DNA from: a bacterium
GTDB lineage: Bacteria; Spirochaetota; Leptospiria; Leptospirales; Leptonemataceae
Assembly: GCA_024742665.1 (NCBI GenBank)
Contig: JANSYA010000005.1
Coordinates: 358,475 to 422,474, forward strand
Direction of reading: 5' to 3'
Length of the DNA stretch: 64,000 nucleotides
Below, in pieces: positions 6,895-16,193 of the stretch. The notes below the pieces were generated by a model, which worked only from the letters and a program-made list of their open reading frames with translations, searched no databases and was not told where the DNA came from. How positions within the stretch are numbered: the stretch's first letter is position 1; the number at the start of each line of letters is the position of its first letter. The position numbers were made by a program, and so were the translations under genes.

Positions 6895-7626
6895 CTACTG
6901 TTGCACGCAGTACAGACCGGCGGCGGAACCGCAGGGGCGATTGGGATCGTTCTCGATGAAATTTGTCGCTGTGTTGTTTCGCGCGCCGCTGGAGCCCAGA
7001 GTGATCGCGGTCCAGGCGACACAGTCGTTGCCGGGAGTCCAGGTGGTCGCGTTCGTTCTGGTAAAGCCGGTCCACATATTAAAAAAAGCGCCGAAGGCGT
7101 TCGTTAGCGGGAAGTCCAGCACGGCGGCGCTGTTCGTCACGCCCACTACGGTCGTGCCGTCCTGTAAGCGATACTCCATCGAAGGCTGCAGGGTCCAATC
7201 GAGACTCTGGGTTCGGACGCCCGCCGCCATTAACATCGCCCTGTACTGCGAGCCGGCGGGCAGCCCGCCCGGAACTTCGGCCAGGCATTTGGCGTCCGCT
7301 CCGGGGATGCCGCCCACTGCGGATCCCGACCAGCCGGTGGCGGCGTTGGTCGCCGAATACATATAGCAGAATCCCTGATCTTCGCAGGGCGGAGCGGAAG
7401 CCGCGACTGTGGCCGCAGTCGATTGCGTATACAGCAAAAAGCTCAGATCGGGATGGCAGACCCCGTCGCGCCCGGAGCAGCTCGAATCGGCGACGGCGCA
7501 GGCGCCGCTCGTGCAGATCAAAAAGCCCAGCGCCAGAAGGCCGAATCGCCGCCGCACGGCCTGCCGGTCGATCTCCGGCTTGCGGCGCAAAAAATAAAAG
7601 CAGTGCATCATACAGTGGAATAACAC
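6895..7626 (-). CDS. DUF1554 lipoprotein
   Basis: 243 residues; the better start may be the Met six codons in. A basic N-terminus, hydrophobic core and lipobox LICTSGAC predict an outer-membrane lipoprotein with Cys near residue 43. The mature part carries CYMYSATNAATGWSGS..GADAKC, then YRAMLMA, NMWTGF and CVAWTA, the pattern of the DUF1554 fold, which is mostly known from Leptospira surface proteins. Function unknown; adhesion has been suggested for some family members. It stands alone, convergent with the DUF2141 cluster. Confidence 0.8.
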   Translation of the reverse strand: MLFHCMMHCFYFLRRKPEIDRQAVRRRFGLLALGFLICTSGACAVADSSCSGRDGVCHPDLSFLLYTQSTAATVAASAPPCEDQGFCYMYSATNAATGWSGSAVGGIPGADAKCLAEVPGGLPAGSQYRAMLMAAGVRTQSLDWTLQPSMEYRLQDGTTVVGVTNSAAVLDFPLTNAFGAFFNMWTGFTRTNATTWTPGNDCVAWTAITLGSSGARNNTATNFIENDPNRPCGSAAGLYCVQQ

Positions 7627-7799
7627 AGCGCGCGGCGATTCTATTCGGTTAGATTACGAGACGAATTGCGGACTTCCGCAATCGCCGCTGCGGATTTCCG
7701 AACCACGGCGCGCAGCGCGTACTCAAAAATGCTTGCCAGGCTCGCGGATACGAACCTCCATTTGGGGCTGGCTCCGCGGGCCTCGCTCACGTATCTATA

Positions 7800-8495
7800 A
7801 TGGATCGCAAACCAGCCATCGCAATCATCGACGATCATCCCATGCTGCGCGCCGGCCTGTCGGGCGTGCTGGCGAGTCGCGGCTTTGAAGTAGTTGCTCA
7901 GGTGGACAGCGGCGATGATTTTGTGGCCGTCCTTCAAGAGGGCGAAAGCGTCGATCTGGTTTTACTCGACATCGATCTCGGCGACGAAAACGGACTCGCG
8001 GTCCTGCAGCGACTGCGTAAAATTCGGCCGGAGTTATTCGTCGTAATTTTATCGCATCATGACGAAGCGCATATCGTGCAAACCGCGTTGGACCGGGGCG
8101 CGCATGGATTCATTCTCAAGCGCGAAAGCGGCGAAACGCTTGCGGTGACTCTGAAAAGCATTTTGCAAGGAGTGACGCCGGTGCTTTCGCCGATGATTCA
8201 GGTCGCCCTGCGTCGGGACTCCGAGCGCAAGAAACCGATCGACGAGCTGAGCGCCAGGGAACTGGAAGTGCTGCGATTGCTTGCGATGGGCTACCGCTAC
8301 CGCGAAATAGCCGACGACCTGGGAGTGTCGAAGCGAACAGTGGAATATCATTCCCAGGCTTTACGCGAAAAACTGGACGCCGAAAGTCTGGTCGATCTGG
8401 TTCGCATCGCCGACGAATACCTGCCGCGGGAATCCTTAAATAAAGCGGCGCGCGAAAAACGAAAACGCGAAGACGGCGGCGCGACGAATACTTAA
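7800..8495 (+). CDS. NarL/FixJ-family response regulator
   Basis: 231 residues. Receiver domain 1-125 with the acidic pair Asp11-Asp12, phospho-acceptor Asp57 (LLDIDLGD) and the conserved Lys in GFILKRE. C-terminal LuxR-type HTH, residues ~150-215 (LSARELEVLRLLAMGYRYREIADDLGVS). It ends with TAA directly followed by the ATG of the histidine kinase, so the two form one transcription unit and a cognate pair. No Shine-Dalgarno is seen at the ATG. Targets unknown. Confidence 0.92.
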   Translation: MDRKPAIAIIDDHPMLRAGLSGVLASRGFEVVAQVDSGDDFVAVLQEGESVDLVLLDIDLGDENGLAVLQRLRKIRPELFVVILSHHDEAHIVQTALDRGAHGFILKRESGETLAVTLKSILQGVTPVLSPMIQVALRRDSERKKPIDELSARELEVLRLLAMGYRYREIADDLGVSKRTVEYHSQALREKLDAESLVDLVRIADEYLPRESLNKAAREKRKREDGGATNT

Positions 8496-10853
8496 ATGCC
8501 TGCAAATCTTTCAGGCGATTGTCGCCACCGACGATTCAAGCGCGCACGAACCGCTCTACGATTCCTGGCCGGTCCGGCAATCGCCGTCTTGCTGAGTTGC
8601 AGCGCGCCCGGCTCGAACACGCCGGATATTTCGATCGAGGCTCAGGTAGCGGAAGATCAGGGTGCGGACTGGGACTTCGAGGATATTCTCATCGGCAGCC
8701 GCGACGCGGAATTTCGACCGCTGGTTCAGCCATCGGAAAATTTCGGCGCGAACCGTTCCGCTTACTGGGTGCGGGTCGAAATTCAGTCCGACGTGCGGCC
8801 GCTTCTTCTGGAAGTAGACTACGCGGCGTTGCCTTCGGTAGAGTTTTATCTGCCGGAACCAGTGACGGACATATTCGTCGCCGAGCAATATCGCCTGGTG
8901 CGAACCGGCCGCGAAATCGCATTCGGCGAACGACCGCTGCCGACTCTGACTCATGTCGTTCGCATTGAAGACGTGATTCGGAGTCCGGTCTATATTCGCA
9001 TTCAGTCGAGTTATACGGTGATCGGCGTGCGCGCCTTCACGATTGATGCGTTCGAGAAAAAGCAGAGTACCGAGAACGTCGTCTTCGGAATGTACTACGG
9101 TCTGATTCTCGGCATCGTGGCTTATAATTTATTCGTCTGGCTTTCCGCCCGCGACCGAAGCTTTTTGTTTTACGTGCTCTTTATTTTATCTTTGAGCGCG
9201 CAGCAGGCTGTGTTTTTCGGATTGGCCTTTCGTTTTTTCTGGCCGGACTCGCCGCTGATCGAAGATCGCGCGTACAGCGTATTTACAGCCGCGGCCAATA
9301 TCTTCGGTTTGAGTTTCGCCTACGCCTTTTTGAATATTCGCGAGAAAGTTTCGGAACTGAGCCTCGCGTTTCGCATCGCCATCGCCGCAAGCGCGGTTCT
9401 ACTTGTGGCCGGCGTTATCGTTCCGCGCGCGGATCTATTGCAGATTTTACGTTTCGTGGCTTTGTTTTCCGCGCTCATGATCTTCGTCGGGATTATTCTC
9501 GGCATGCGGCGCGGCGTGCGCGAAGCGCGATTCTTTTTGATCGCTTCGGGTTTTACGACGCTGGCAGTGATCGTATTCGTAATTCCGATGTTTCGAATCG
9601 TGCCGTCCGGTTTCTTAACCCGGCACGCCCTGCTGGTCAGCTCCGCCGTCGATGCGCTGCTGCTTTCGCTGGCCCTGGCGGATCGGATCAATATTCTACG
9701 CGGCGAAAAGAGCGACGCCCTCGATCGCGAACGTCGACTGAACGACGATCGGCGAATGCTGCTCGACGTGACTAAAAGTCTTTCGACTTCGGAAGATGCG
9801 CCGGCGGCTGTGCGAATCGTTCTGGATCATCTGTTTCTCTGGCGTCCACAGCTATTCAGCGGCGTTGTATCCGTATGGCTGAGCGCGGGGCTGTCCGAGC
9901 GCGGTGGCGTTCGCAGCTTTATTCGCGCATCCGCCCCTGCTACAGGCTTCGCACTCGCTCCGCTCCGAGAAACTTCCGATGGCAAGAGCGAAGCGAATCT
10001 ACAGCGGGCTCTGGCCGCCGGCTCCAGCGCATTGATCGTCGGTCGCCGCGAAGATCCCCTGGCTGTATTCGAATTCGAATCGCAACCGCATCTCGATTCG
10101 CGCGAAAGAGTTCACATGCAGAGCGTCCTGCACTCGCTGAGTCTGCGCCTGCAGGCGATTCGGTCGGCTACCGAGAGCACTCTGGCGACCGTGGCCGGTT
10201 TCGCGGCGGGCGTCGTGCACGATCTCAAAAACGACGTTACGGCCGTGCAGTACTTTCTGGAAGCTATGGCCTCGAATCCTTCAGACGATATCAAAACCAG
10301 CATGCTGCGGGATGCGAAAGATAGCCTGGACGATATGCTCGGCAAAGTGCACGGGGCGTTGGATTTTATGCGCGGCGAACGCGAGCTGGACCTGAAAGAT
10401 ATCGAAGCGGCTGTGTTCGGTGAACTACTGGAATCCCGCCTGCGACCGATCTTCGCGGCGAAGCAACAGGAGCTCGACATTCGCATAGACTACGCGGGAC
10501 CGATTCGCCTGGACGCGCGTCGCATGATTCGCGCGATCGCCAATATCGCGCACAACGCCGCCGGGGCGATGCGGGTCGGCGGTCGTTTCGCCGTCGGCGT
10601 CGCGCGAAGTCATGGCGAACTCCTGATTCGCATGCAGGATTCCGGAAGCGGGATTCCCGAGTCCGTTCGCGATCGTTTGTTTGTTCCGTTTGGCGCGACG
10701 ACCGGCCGGAGCAGAGGCGGCTATGGACTGGGGCTCGCGATCACGCGTTCGATCGTCGAGGAGCACGCGGGCACTGTGGACTGGGAGCGCGAGCCGGACG
10801 CCGGAGCCGTGTTTGTGATTCGGCTTCCGCTTGCGAGCCGCCGCTCCGATTGA
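8496..10853 (+). CDS. 7TM-DISM sensor histidine kinase with GAF-like region
   Basis: 785 residues. A signal/lipobox-like start (AVLLSCSAPG) is followed by an extracytoplasmic 7TMR-DISMED2-type beta-sandwich (~50-190), a seven-helix 7TMR-DISM membrane region (~195-400), a coiled coil, a GAF-like segment (~425-550), a dimerisation helix with His575 in GVVHDLKND, and a HATPase domain ending GLGLAITRSIVEEHAGTVDW. 7TMR-DISM kinases sense carbohydrates or other periplasmic ligands and are common in Leptospira. It phosphorylates the regulator encoded immediately upstream (inference from adjacency). Confidence 0.9.
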   Translation: MPANLSGDCRHRRFKRARTALRFLAGPAIAVLLSCSAPGSNTPDISIEAQVAEDQGADWDFEDILIGSRDAEFRPLVQPSENFGANRSAYWVRVEIQSDVRPLLLEVDYAALPSVEFYLPEPVTDIFVAEQYRLVRTGREIAFGERPLPTLTHVVRIEDVIRSPVYIRIQSSYTVIGVRAFTIDAFEKKQSTENVVFGMYYGLILGIVAYNLFVWLSARDRSFLFYVLFILSLSAQQAVFFGLAFRFFWPDSPLIEDRAYSVFTAAANIFGLSFAYAFLNIREKVSELSLAFRIAIAASAVLLVAGVIVPRADLLQILRFVALFSALMIFVGIILGMRRGVREARFFLIASGFTTLAVIVFVIPMFRIVPSGFLTRHALLVSSAVDALLLSLALADRINILRGEKSDALDRERRLNDDRRMLLDVTKSLSTSEDAPAAVRIVLDHLFLWRPQLFSGVVSVWLSAGLSERGGVRSFIRASAPATGFALAPLRETSDGKSEANLQRALAAGSSALIVGRREDPLAVFEFESQPHLDSRERVHMQSVLHSLSLRLQAIRSATESTLATVAGFAAGVVHDLKNDVTAVQYFLEAMASNPSDDIKTSMLRDAKDSLDDMLGKVHGALDFMRGERELDLKDIEAAVFGELLESRLRPIFAAKQQELDIRIDYAGPIRLDARRMIRAIANIAHNAAGAMRVGGRFAVGVARSHGELLIRMQDSGSGIPESVRDRLFVPFGATTGRSRGGYGLGLAITRSIVEEHAGTVDWEREPDAGAVFVIRLPLASRRSD

Positions 10854-10898
10854 GCCTGCGGCGCCGGGCCCTGTGGACAGGATCGCGGAGCCGCGCTC

Positions 10899-11642
10899 TC
10901 AGGCGGTTAACACGATCGGAGCGCCGTCGGTGATGACGATGGTGTGTTCGTACTGGGCGACGAAGCTGCCGTCGCCGGTCGTTAAGGTCCAGCCGTCCGC
11001 TTCTTCCCGGGCGTAGCGGCCGCCGGTTGAAATAAAAGTTTCGATGGCGACGACCTGGCCGCGCTCCGCCAGGCGCTGGTCCCGGGGATCGTAGTAGTTC
11101 ACCAGATCGAAGGGTTCTTCGTGCAGCGCGCTGCCGACGCCGTGCCCGGCCAGATTCAGCACGGTCGTGTAGCCATGCGAACGCGCGCCGTTTTCAATCG
11201 TGCGACCGATGCGGTTCAGCTTGTTGCCGGCTTTGATATTGTGGATGGTCTTTTGTAAAATTGCATGCGATGCCCGGCACAGATCCGTGAGTTCGTTTGC
11301 CGCCGGCAGAATGCACATCGAAGCGCCGGTGTCCGCGTAGTATCCGTCCAGCTCCAGAGACACGTCAATGTTCACCAGATCTCCCGTGTGCAGAATGCGT
11401 TCGCCAGGAATGCCGTGAGCGACTTCGTTGTTCACGCTAATGCAGGTCGCGCCGGGAAAGTCATAGGTCAGCTGCGGCGCCGAGCGTGCGCCGAATTTCT
11501 GAAAGTGCTCTTCGCCGATGCGATCCAGTTCGCGGGTGCTCATGCCCGCTTCGACGGATCGCAGCATGAGTCGCAGGGTATCGCCGACGACTTTGCCGAC
11601 GCGCTGCAGGGCGTTGAGATCGTTTTCGTTTTGAATGGACAT
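10899..11642 (-). CDS. map: Type I methionine aminopeptidase
   Basis: 247 residues, the usual length of bacterial MetAP. Removes the initiator methionine from new proteins in the cytosol. Substrate and metal residues are visible: His76, Asp93, Asp104, His167 (AGHGVG), Glu201 (IETF) and Glu232. It lies tail-to-tail with the histidine kinase and just downstream of the enoyl-CoA hydratase-like gene on the same strand (about 100 bases apart). Confidence 0.95.
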   Translation of the reverse strand: MSIQNENDLNALQRVGKVVGDTLRLMLRSVEAGMSTRELDRIGEEHFQKFGARSAPQLTYDFPGATCISVNNEVAHGIPGERILHTGDLVNIDVSLELDGYYADTGASMCILPAANELTDLCRASHAILQKTIHNIKAGNKLNRIGRTIENGARSHGYTTVLNLAGHGVGSALHEEPFDLVNYYDPRDQRLAERGQVVAIETFISTGGRYAREEADGWTLTTGDGSFVAQYEHTIVITDGAPIVLTA

Positions 11643-11745
11643 GGTGGGTTTCTCGCTTGAATGAAATTACGCAGCTTGATGAGAGTCCTGGTATCGTCCG
11701 CTATGCGCGTCGTTGAAAACGAATGAAATCGAAGCGGAGTACAAA

Positions 11746-12591
11746 TCAATCGAATTTCGGACGCCGGGCTTCGATCAGCGAAAGAATGCCTTCCTGGGCC
11801 TGGTCGGTCAAGACTGTTTTCACGAGCTCGTCGACGTCGAAGACCGCGGTGGCTTCCATATTATAAACATAGTCCCGGCGCAGCCCGTCTTTGATTCCGC
11901 GCAAACTTACGATCGGCGTCTTCGCGAGTTTGTCGGCCCGGGCGCGAACCTGCGCCGCGAAGTCTTCGGGCGAACCGGCCGCGATGGCTTCGTCGATCAA
12001 GCCCAGTTTTTGGGCGTCGGCCGGTCGCAATAATTTCGCCTCGAATAGAATATCGCGCGTCGCGCGTTCGCCGATCAAATCTCGCAGACGGCGCGCAGCG
12101 AAGCCCGGAAAATTCAGCGCGATATTGGCTTCCGGATAACCGATGCGTCCGCTGCGATCGAGCATATAGCGATAGTCGCAGCAGATCGCCATCACCGCCC
12201 CGGCCGCCATGCAGTGTCCCGGCATCGCACAGATGACCGGCACGGGAAATAGAAAGATGCGTTCCATCACGCTTACGCTGGCCTGCACGAATTCGCGCAC
12301 GTCCGCTTCAGGTCGCCGGTAAAAATTGCGCGGGTCGAGCCCGTTCGAAAAATAGCCGGCGGCGGCGCTGCCGAGAATCAGGACTTTTACGCGTTCGTCG
12401 CGAGACCAGCGCTCGACCGTCGCGGCGATCGTCTGGAAGGCGGCCAGGCTGAGCAGATTGTTTGCGTTCAGATCGAGGGTCAGCTCCAGAACGCCGTTCG
12501 CATGCAAAGCTTCGCGAATGCCCTGGTAGCTTTTTTGATCGCCGGAGCGGGCATCGCTGGCTGTCGGAGAATCGGAAGCGGGGGAACTCAT
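11746..12591 (-). CDS. Enoyl-CoA hydratase/isomerase-family protein
   Basis: About 281 residues from the ATG at 12591-12589; a start at 12630 would add 13 residues, and neither has a strong ribosome site. Crotonase-fold signatures: oxyanion-hole segments AAAGYFSNGLDPRNF and CAMPGHCMAAGAVMAICCDYRYM, then IGYPEANIALNFPGFAARRL. The family acts on CoA thioesters (hydratase, isomerase, hydrolase). The canonical hydratase Glu pair is not fully evident, so an isomerase or other activity is possible. A Ser/Asp-rich N-terminal extension precedes the domain. Confidence 0.8.
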   Translation of the reverse strand: MSSPASDSPTASDARSGDQKSYQGIREALHANGVLELTLDLNANNLLSLAAFQTIAATVERWSRDERVKVLILGSAAAGYFSNGLDPRNFYRRPEADVREFVQASVSVMERIFLFPVPVICAMPGHCMAAGAVMAICCDYRYMLDRSGRIGYPEANIALNFPGFAARRLRDLIGERATRDILFEAKLLRPADAQKLGLIDEAIAAGSPEDFAAQVRARADKLAKTPIVSLRGIKDGLRRDYVYNMEATAVFDVDELVKTVLTDQAQEGILSLIEARRPKFD

Positions 12592-12703
12592 ATGAACAGT
12601 GACGCGCTCAAATAATTTGTTGTAAACCAAAAGCGTTGCGACCGCATAGTTGGCGTTCCAATCAACGGGCCATAGCAGCGCGGGATCTGGAACGATTGCA
12701 AAT

Positions 12704-13954
12704 ATGGAATTCGCGTATGTCTTACCGGCGGCCGCCTTTCTGGCGGATCTGGCTGTGCTGCTGTTTTTAGTCAGCGACTGGCGTTCCGGCGTCGATCGGC
12801 CGCTACTGGCGATGTACGTCTGCCTGACCGGCTGGAATCTCTGCGTGGCTCTGATGATCAGCGCTCCGACTCCGGAGCAGGCCTGGTTCTACTTATTCTG
12901 CATGCGCAACTTTTTGTTTCTCACGCCGCCGGCCTTTTTGTGGTTTTCGCTGCGCGTCAGCGGTCGTTCCACGCGATGGCCTCCGCTGCTCGCTCTAATG
13001 TATGCGCTGGCATTCATGACCCTGGCGGCGAGCACCTATTTTTCCGGAAGTCGCCTCTTAATAGAAGAAATCCGTTTGTACGACTGGGGATATTTTCCCT
13101 ACACTGCGCCTCTGGCTCGTGTGCTTTTGGGAACGCTCTTCGCCGGCTGCCTTTTGCCGGCATTTATTGCGCTCCTCTGGCCGCGAAAACTTCCCGCGGA
13201 AATCCAGGGGCGCGTGCGTCGAGCGCGCTTCTGGCTGCCGGCGCTATTCGTAACCTGGTGGCTGAGTCTCTTGGTCGCGTCTTTGCCTTTAACGGGGATC
13301 GATATTGTTCCGCCCGGCAGCGCGATGGATGCGATCGTGGGATTGACGATCGCGATCTATTTGCGCGGCCGGCGTTCTGATACCAATGGCAATCGCGCCG
13401 ACGATTCTGCGAATGCCAGCGGAGCGACACAGCGCCGGACGGTATCGTCAGGATTCGTGCGTTCCACCGCGCTGTTTGCGAATCTGGCCGGCATGCTGGC
13501 CAGTCTGAGCTTCGGCGTATTCGTAACGTTTTTCTTTTTAGAATTTCTACTGCCGGCCCAGGCCGTCGCGACGGGTCTCGCCGGGGCGATCACGGCATTT
13601 GTTGCGCTGTTGGTTTTTCAGCGGTGGTTTTCCGGGGGGTCTGACAGTCCCGGTGATTTCGATCATAGCGGCAATGCCCGCCCGGCGAATCGCAATGACG
13701 ACCGACCGCTCTTCGTAAAACTGCAAAGCGATTACGGTCTGACGTACCAGGAAGCCGTTATTTGCACGCAGCTCCACGAAGGTCTACGGCGCAGCGCGAT
13801 CGTTACGAAGCTCGGCGTCACTAACGGAACCTTTCGCAATCACCTTTCGGAAGTCTATCGTAAGACCGTCGACGCGATCGAAACTCCGGCGCTGCGTTCG
13901 CGGGATAAGCTCCAGCGTCTGACCGTCTTTCTGAAAAATCTCGACGATTCATGA
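12704..13954 (+). CDS. Membrane-embedded one-component HTH regulator
   Basis: About 416 residues from ATG 12704; a TTG at 12650 is possible but no ribosome site supports it. Two blocks of hydrophobic helices (residues ~5-220 and ~255-315) resemble the 7TM sensor part of some histidine kinases. The C-terminus (SDYGLTYQEAVICTQLHEGLRRSAIVTKLGVTNGTFRNHLSEVYRK) is a LuxR-like HTH. With no kinase domain, it would act as a membrane-tethered transcription factor (inference). The stop codon overlaps a perfect palindrome at 13950-13965 in front of the next gene. Confidence 0.7.
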   Translation: MEFAYVLPAAAFLADLAVLLFLVSDWRSGVDRPLLAMYVCLTGWNLCVALMISAPTPEQAWFYLFCMRNFLFLTPPAFLWFSLRVSGRSTRWPPLLALMYALAFMTLAASTYFSGSRLLIEEIRLYDWGYFPYTAPLARVLLGTLFAGCLLPAFIALLWPRKLPAEIQGRVRRARFWLPALFVTWWLSLLVASLPLTGIDIVPPGSAMDAIVGLTIAIYLRGRRSDTNGNRADDSANASGATQRRTVSSGFVRSTALFANLAGMLASLSFGVFVTFFFLEFLLPAQAVATGLAGAITAFVALLVFQRWFSGGSDSPGDFDHSGNARPANRNDDRPLFVKLQSDYGLTYQEAVICTQLHEGLRRSAIVTKLGVTNGTFRNHLSEVYRKTVDAIETPALRSRDKLQRLTVFLKNLDDS

Positions 13955-13965
13955 CGTACGTCATG
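13950..13965. promoter_or_regulatory. 16-bp perfect palindrome upstream of the metallo-hydrolase lipoprotein
   Basis: CATGACGTACGTCATG is perfectly symmetric and overlaps the stop of the HTH regulator. A related half, CCCATGACC, lies at 13990-13998. It is placed about 100 bases before the next gene, so it could be the operator for the membrane HTH regulator. Confidence 0.5.
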
Positions 13966-14062
13966 GGATTTTCGCCGCCGAAAGCGCGACCCATGACCTA
14001 AGGCATCTGTTCAAAAACGCCGCGATCGGATAGGCTGCTCCCAATTGATCAGGAGCTGAGCC

Positions 14063-15016
14063 ATGAATCTTATTCGCTTATTCGAACGCGCGAAATGCGC
14101 GACCTATCTTATGCTTGCGTGCGGCGTACTTTTTTTGAACGCCTGCGATTTCGGCGACGTGGCGACGAAGCGCTTTCTACAAAACGCGAGCGTCTATTTT
14201 TCGCGAGATGCCGGCGCTTCGTTTACGCGTTTGAGCCCCGACGTCTTCAGCTATCAAAAAGGCTTCAATCGCAACCTGGTCTTGCGCACCAGCGCCGGCT
14301 TCGTCGTGATCGACTGCTTCAACCCGGACTTCGCGCGGGGCCTGGCCGACGAGCTTCGCGAACGTTTCCCCGGCGAAAGCGTGCATACTCTGATCTATTC
14401 CCACTATCATCTGGATCATGTGCGCGGCGGGGCGGAGCTTGCGCCGGCTCGCGTAATCGGGCATCGCGACTTAAAAAAATACTGGCGATTTCTGGAACTG
14501 GATCGCGACGGAATTCTGCCGCTCACGCGCGAAATCAACGGCGATACGCGTTTGAATATCGGCGGCCTTGAGCTGCGCCTGCTCGATATGGGTCTTTCGC
14601 ATACCGACACGCTCTTTGCCGTGCACCTGCCGGAGTCTCGCGTTTTATTCGCGCCGGATCTGGGATTCGTTCGATCGCTGCCGCCGGCGGGCCTGCCCGA
14701 TATGTACTATCCCGGATATATCGCGGCCCTCGAACGTCTCGCGAAGATCGATTTTGATACGTACGTGCCATCTCATTTTCAGACGGGGAAGCGGGCTGAC
14801 CTGCGCGAATATCTGACTTTCTTAAAAGAGACGCGGGCGCTCGTGCGAAAAGCTTACGATCGTCACGGACCGATCGCCGAACCGGGCGCCGCCGGGCACT
14901 ACTACGATGAAATCTATCTACCCTTGAAAGCGAAGTACGGCGACTGGGTCGGCTTCGATGAAATGATCTTGCCCTTTTTGGTGCGCAATTTCGCGGGAGT
15001 CTATCTCGGGTATTGA
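14063..15016 (+). CDS. Metallo-beta-lactamase-fold lipoprotein
   Basis: 317 residues with an AGGAG ribosome site. Signal peptide and lipobox LFLNAC (Cys28) predict a lipoprotein. The binuclear zinc motif HYHLDH begins at His114, followed by IGHRDLKKYW, the Asp-containing FAPDLGFVRSLP segment and a later His (VPSHFQTG). A periplasmic hydrolase of the MBL superfamily; the substrate is not evident. The lone position behind a palindrome and a membrane regulator suggests inducible expression. Confidence 0.85.
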   Translation: MNLIRLFERAKCATYLMLACGVLFLNACDFGDVATKRFLQNASVYFSRDAGASFTRLSPDVFSYQKGFNRNLVLRTSAGFVVIDCFNPDFARGLADELRERFPGESVHTLIYSHYHLDHVRGGAELAPARVIGHRDLKKYWRFLELDRDGILPLTREINGDTRLNIGGLELRLLDMGLSHTDTLFAVHLPESRVLFAPDLGFVRSLPPAGLPDMYYPGYIAALERLAKIDFDTYVPSHFQTGKRADLREYLTFLKETRALVRKAYDRHGPIAEPGAAGHYYDEIYLPLKAKYGDWVGFDEMILPFLVRNFAGVYLGY

Positions 15017-15101
15017 ACCAGGCATCGAGAGCGAAACAGCTATCGCGAACGCAGGACGTTTCGCGTGTAATCATTGTTGCAGCAAACATATGGAGGAAAG
15101 G

Positions 15102-15542
15102 ATGCAACCGGAACTGATATTGAATTTTGCGGCGATGGGGCTCAGCGTAATTGCGGCCTTCTTCGTCGGCTATGTGTGGTACGGACCGCTGTTCGGCAAA
15201 CTCTGGGCGCGCGAGATGGGGCACCCCGCGGATTTCGCGCCCGAACCCCGGGAGATGATGCGGGGCCTGGCTCTGCAGATTCTGGGTCTCGTACTGATGA
15301 CCTACGTGCTCGCGCATACTTCGCAGATCTGGCGACCGTCGGTCTGGAACGCGGGCGCGGATCAGGCCGACTGGGTCTATGCGGCCTACTCGACGTTTTT
15401 TACCTGGATCGGCTTTTTTATTCCGGTCCTGCTTTCGAACGTGGCGTGGGAAGGCAAGTCCTGGCGGCTCTTCGCGTTAAACGCAGCGTACTATGCGGTG
15501 ATCCTGGGGCTAATCAATACGATTCTGAGCCACTGGCGCTGA
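15102..15542 (+). CDS. DUF1761 membrane protein
   Basis: 146 residues from ATG 15102, chosen because GGAGGAAAGG lies directly upstream (an ATG at 15090 lacks this). Four transmembrane helices; the first runs FAAMGLSVIAAFFVGYVWYGPLFGKLW, the hallmark of DUF1761. Function unknown. Confidence 0.85.
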   Translation: MQPELILNFAAMGLSVIAAFFVGYVWYGPLFGKLWAREMGHPADFAPEPREMMRGLALQILGLVLMTYVLAHTSQIWRPSVWNAGADQADWVYAAYSTFFTWIGFFIPVLLSNVAWEGKSWRLFALNAAYYAVILGLINTILSHWR

Positions 15543-15628
15543 GCCGGCTGTGAAAAAGTTTTTGACTTCGGCGCGGCCGGAGTCGTTGATTCAGAGGCGC
15601 GCCCCGACGGGCCGCCTGTGAGGAAACT

Positions 15629-16150
15629 ATGGCCGCGAACGACGAAGTATCACAGGAGCCGCGCTCCGATCCAGCGGACACCGGAGCGCGTCGCGTTGAT
15701 ATCGTGCAGGGCGGGGCGACCCGGGTTCAGGGCGATCACGTCAGCATCAAGCAGGGCGGCACCGTAATCGTCGACGCGCGTCAGCTGGAACTCTTTCAGG
15801 GCGCGGTCGTATATGCCCGCGGTGATTCGCTGAAGATGACGGCTTCCCAGGCGGGCGTCGCCTTCGCGCGCGGTTCGGCCGACATCGAACAGGGCGCGAC
15901 CGGCGCCGTCATCGCGGCGGGTCCGGTGAATCTCGATAAGAGCGCGGCGGGCGCGATTATCGCGCGCGAAGTGCGAGCGGAACGCAGCGCTTCGGTTTTT
16001 CTGATCGCGAAAAACGTAAGCGGTCAGGTGAAGACTCTGTTCGGAACGCGCGAGTCGTTGCTCTTCGCGTTAGTGGCGGGGCTTGCGGGCGGCATCGCCT
16101 TCGCGATCACTCGCCTGCTGCTCGCTTCGCGCCGGTCGCAGGACGACTGA
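15629..16150 (+). CDS. Bactofilin-like beta-solenoid protein with C-terminal membrane anchor
   Basis: 173 residues with GAGGAAACT before the ATG. Residues ~20-130 are short hydrophobic/glycine repeats (DIVQGGATRVQGDHVSIKQ.., VNLDKSAAGAIIAREVRAERSASVFLIAKNVSG) spaced about 17-20 residues apart, as in right-handed beta-solenoids of bactofilin or polymer-forming proteins. One C-terminal transmembrane helix (LLFALVAGLAGGIAFAITRLLL) ends in a basic tail. There is no N-terminal signal, so it would be tail-anchored on the cytoplasmic face. Cytoskeletal role is inference. Confidence 0.55.
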   Translation: MAANDEVSQEPRSDPADTGARRVDIVQGGATRVQGDHVSIKQGGTVIVDARQLELFQGAVVYARGDSLKMTASQAGVAFARGSADIEQGATGAVIAAGPVNLDKSAAGAIIAREVRAERSASVFLIAKNVSGQVKTLFGTRESLLFALVAGLAGGIAFAITRLLLASRRSQDD

Positions 16151-16193
16151 ACGGAGGCCGGGTGTCGAGTGCGAGTGTGAATTGATCGGAACG

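Noticed and set aside
14535..15317. 260-residue minus-strand frame across the MBL/DUF1761 junction
   Set aside because: Arg/Ser-rich shadow of two well-supported plus-strand genes.
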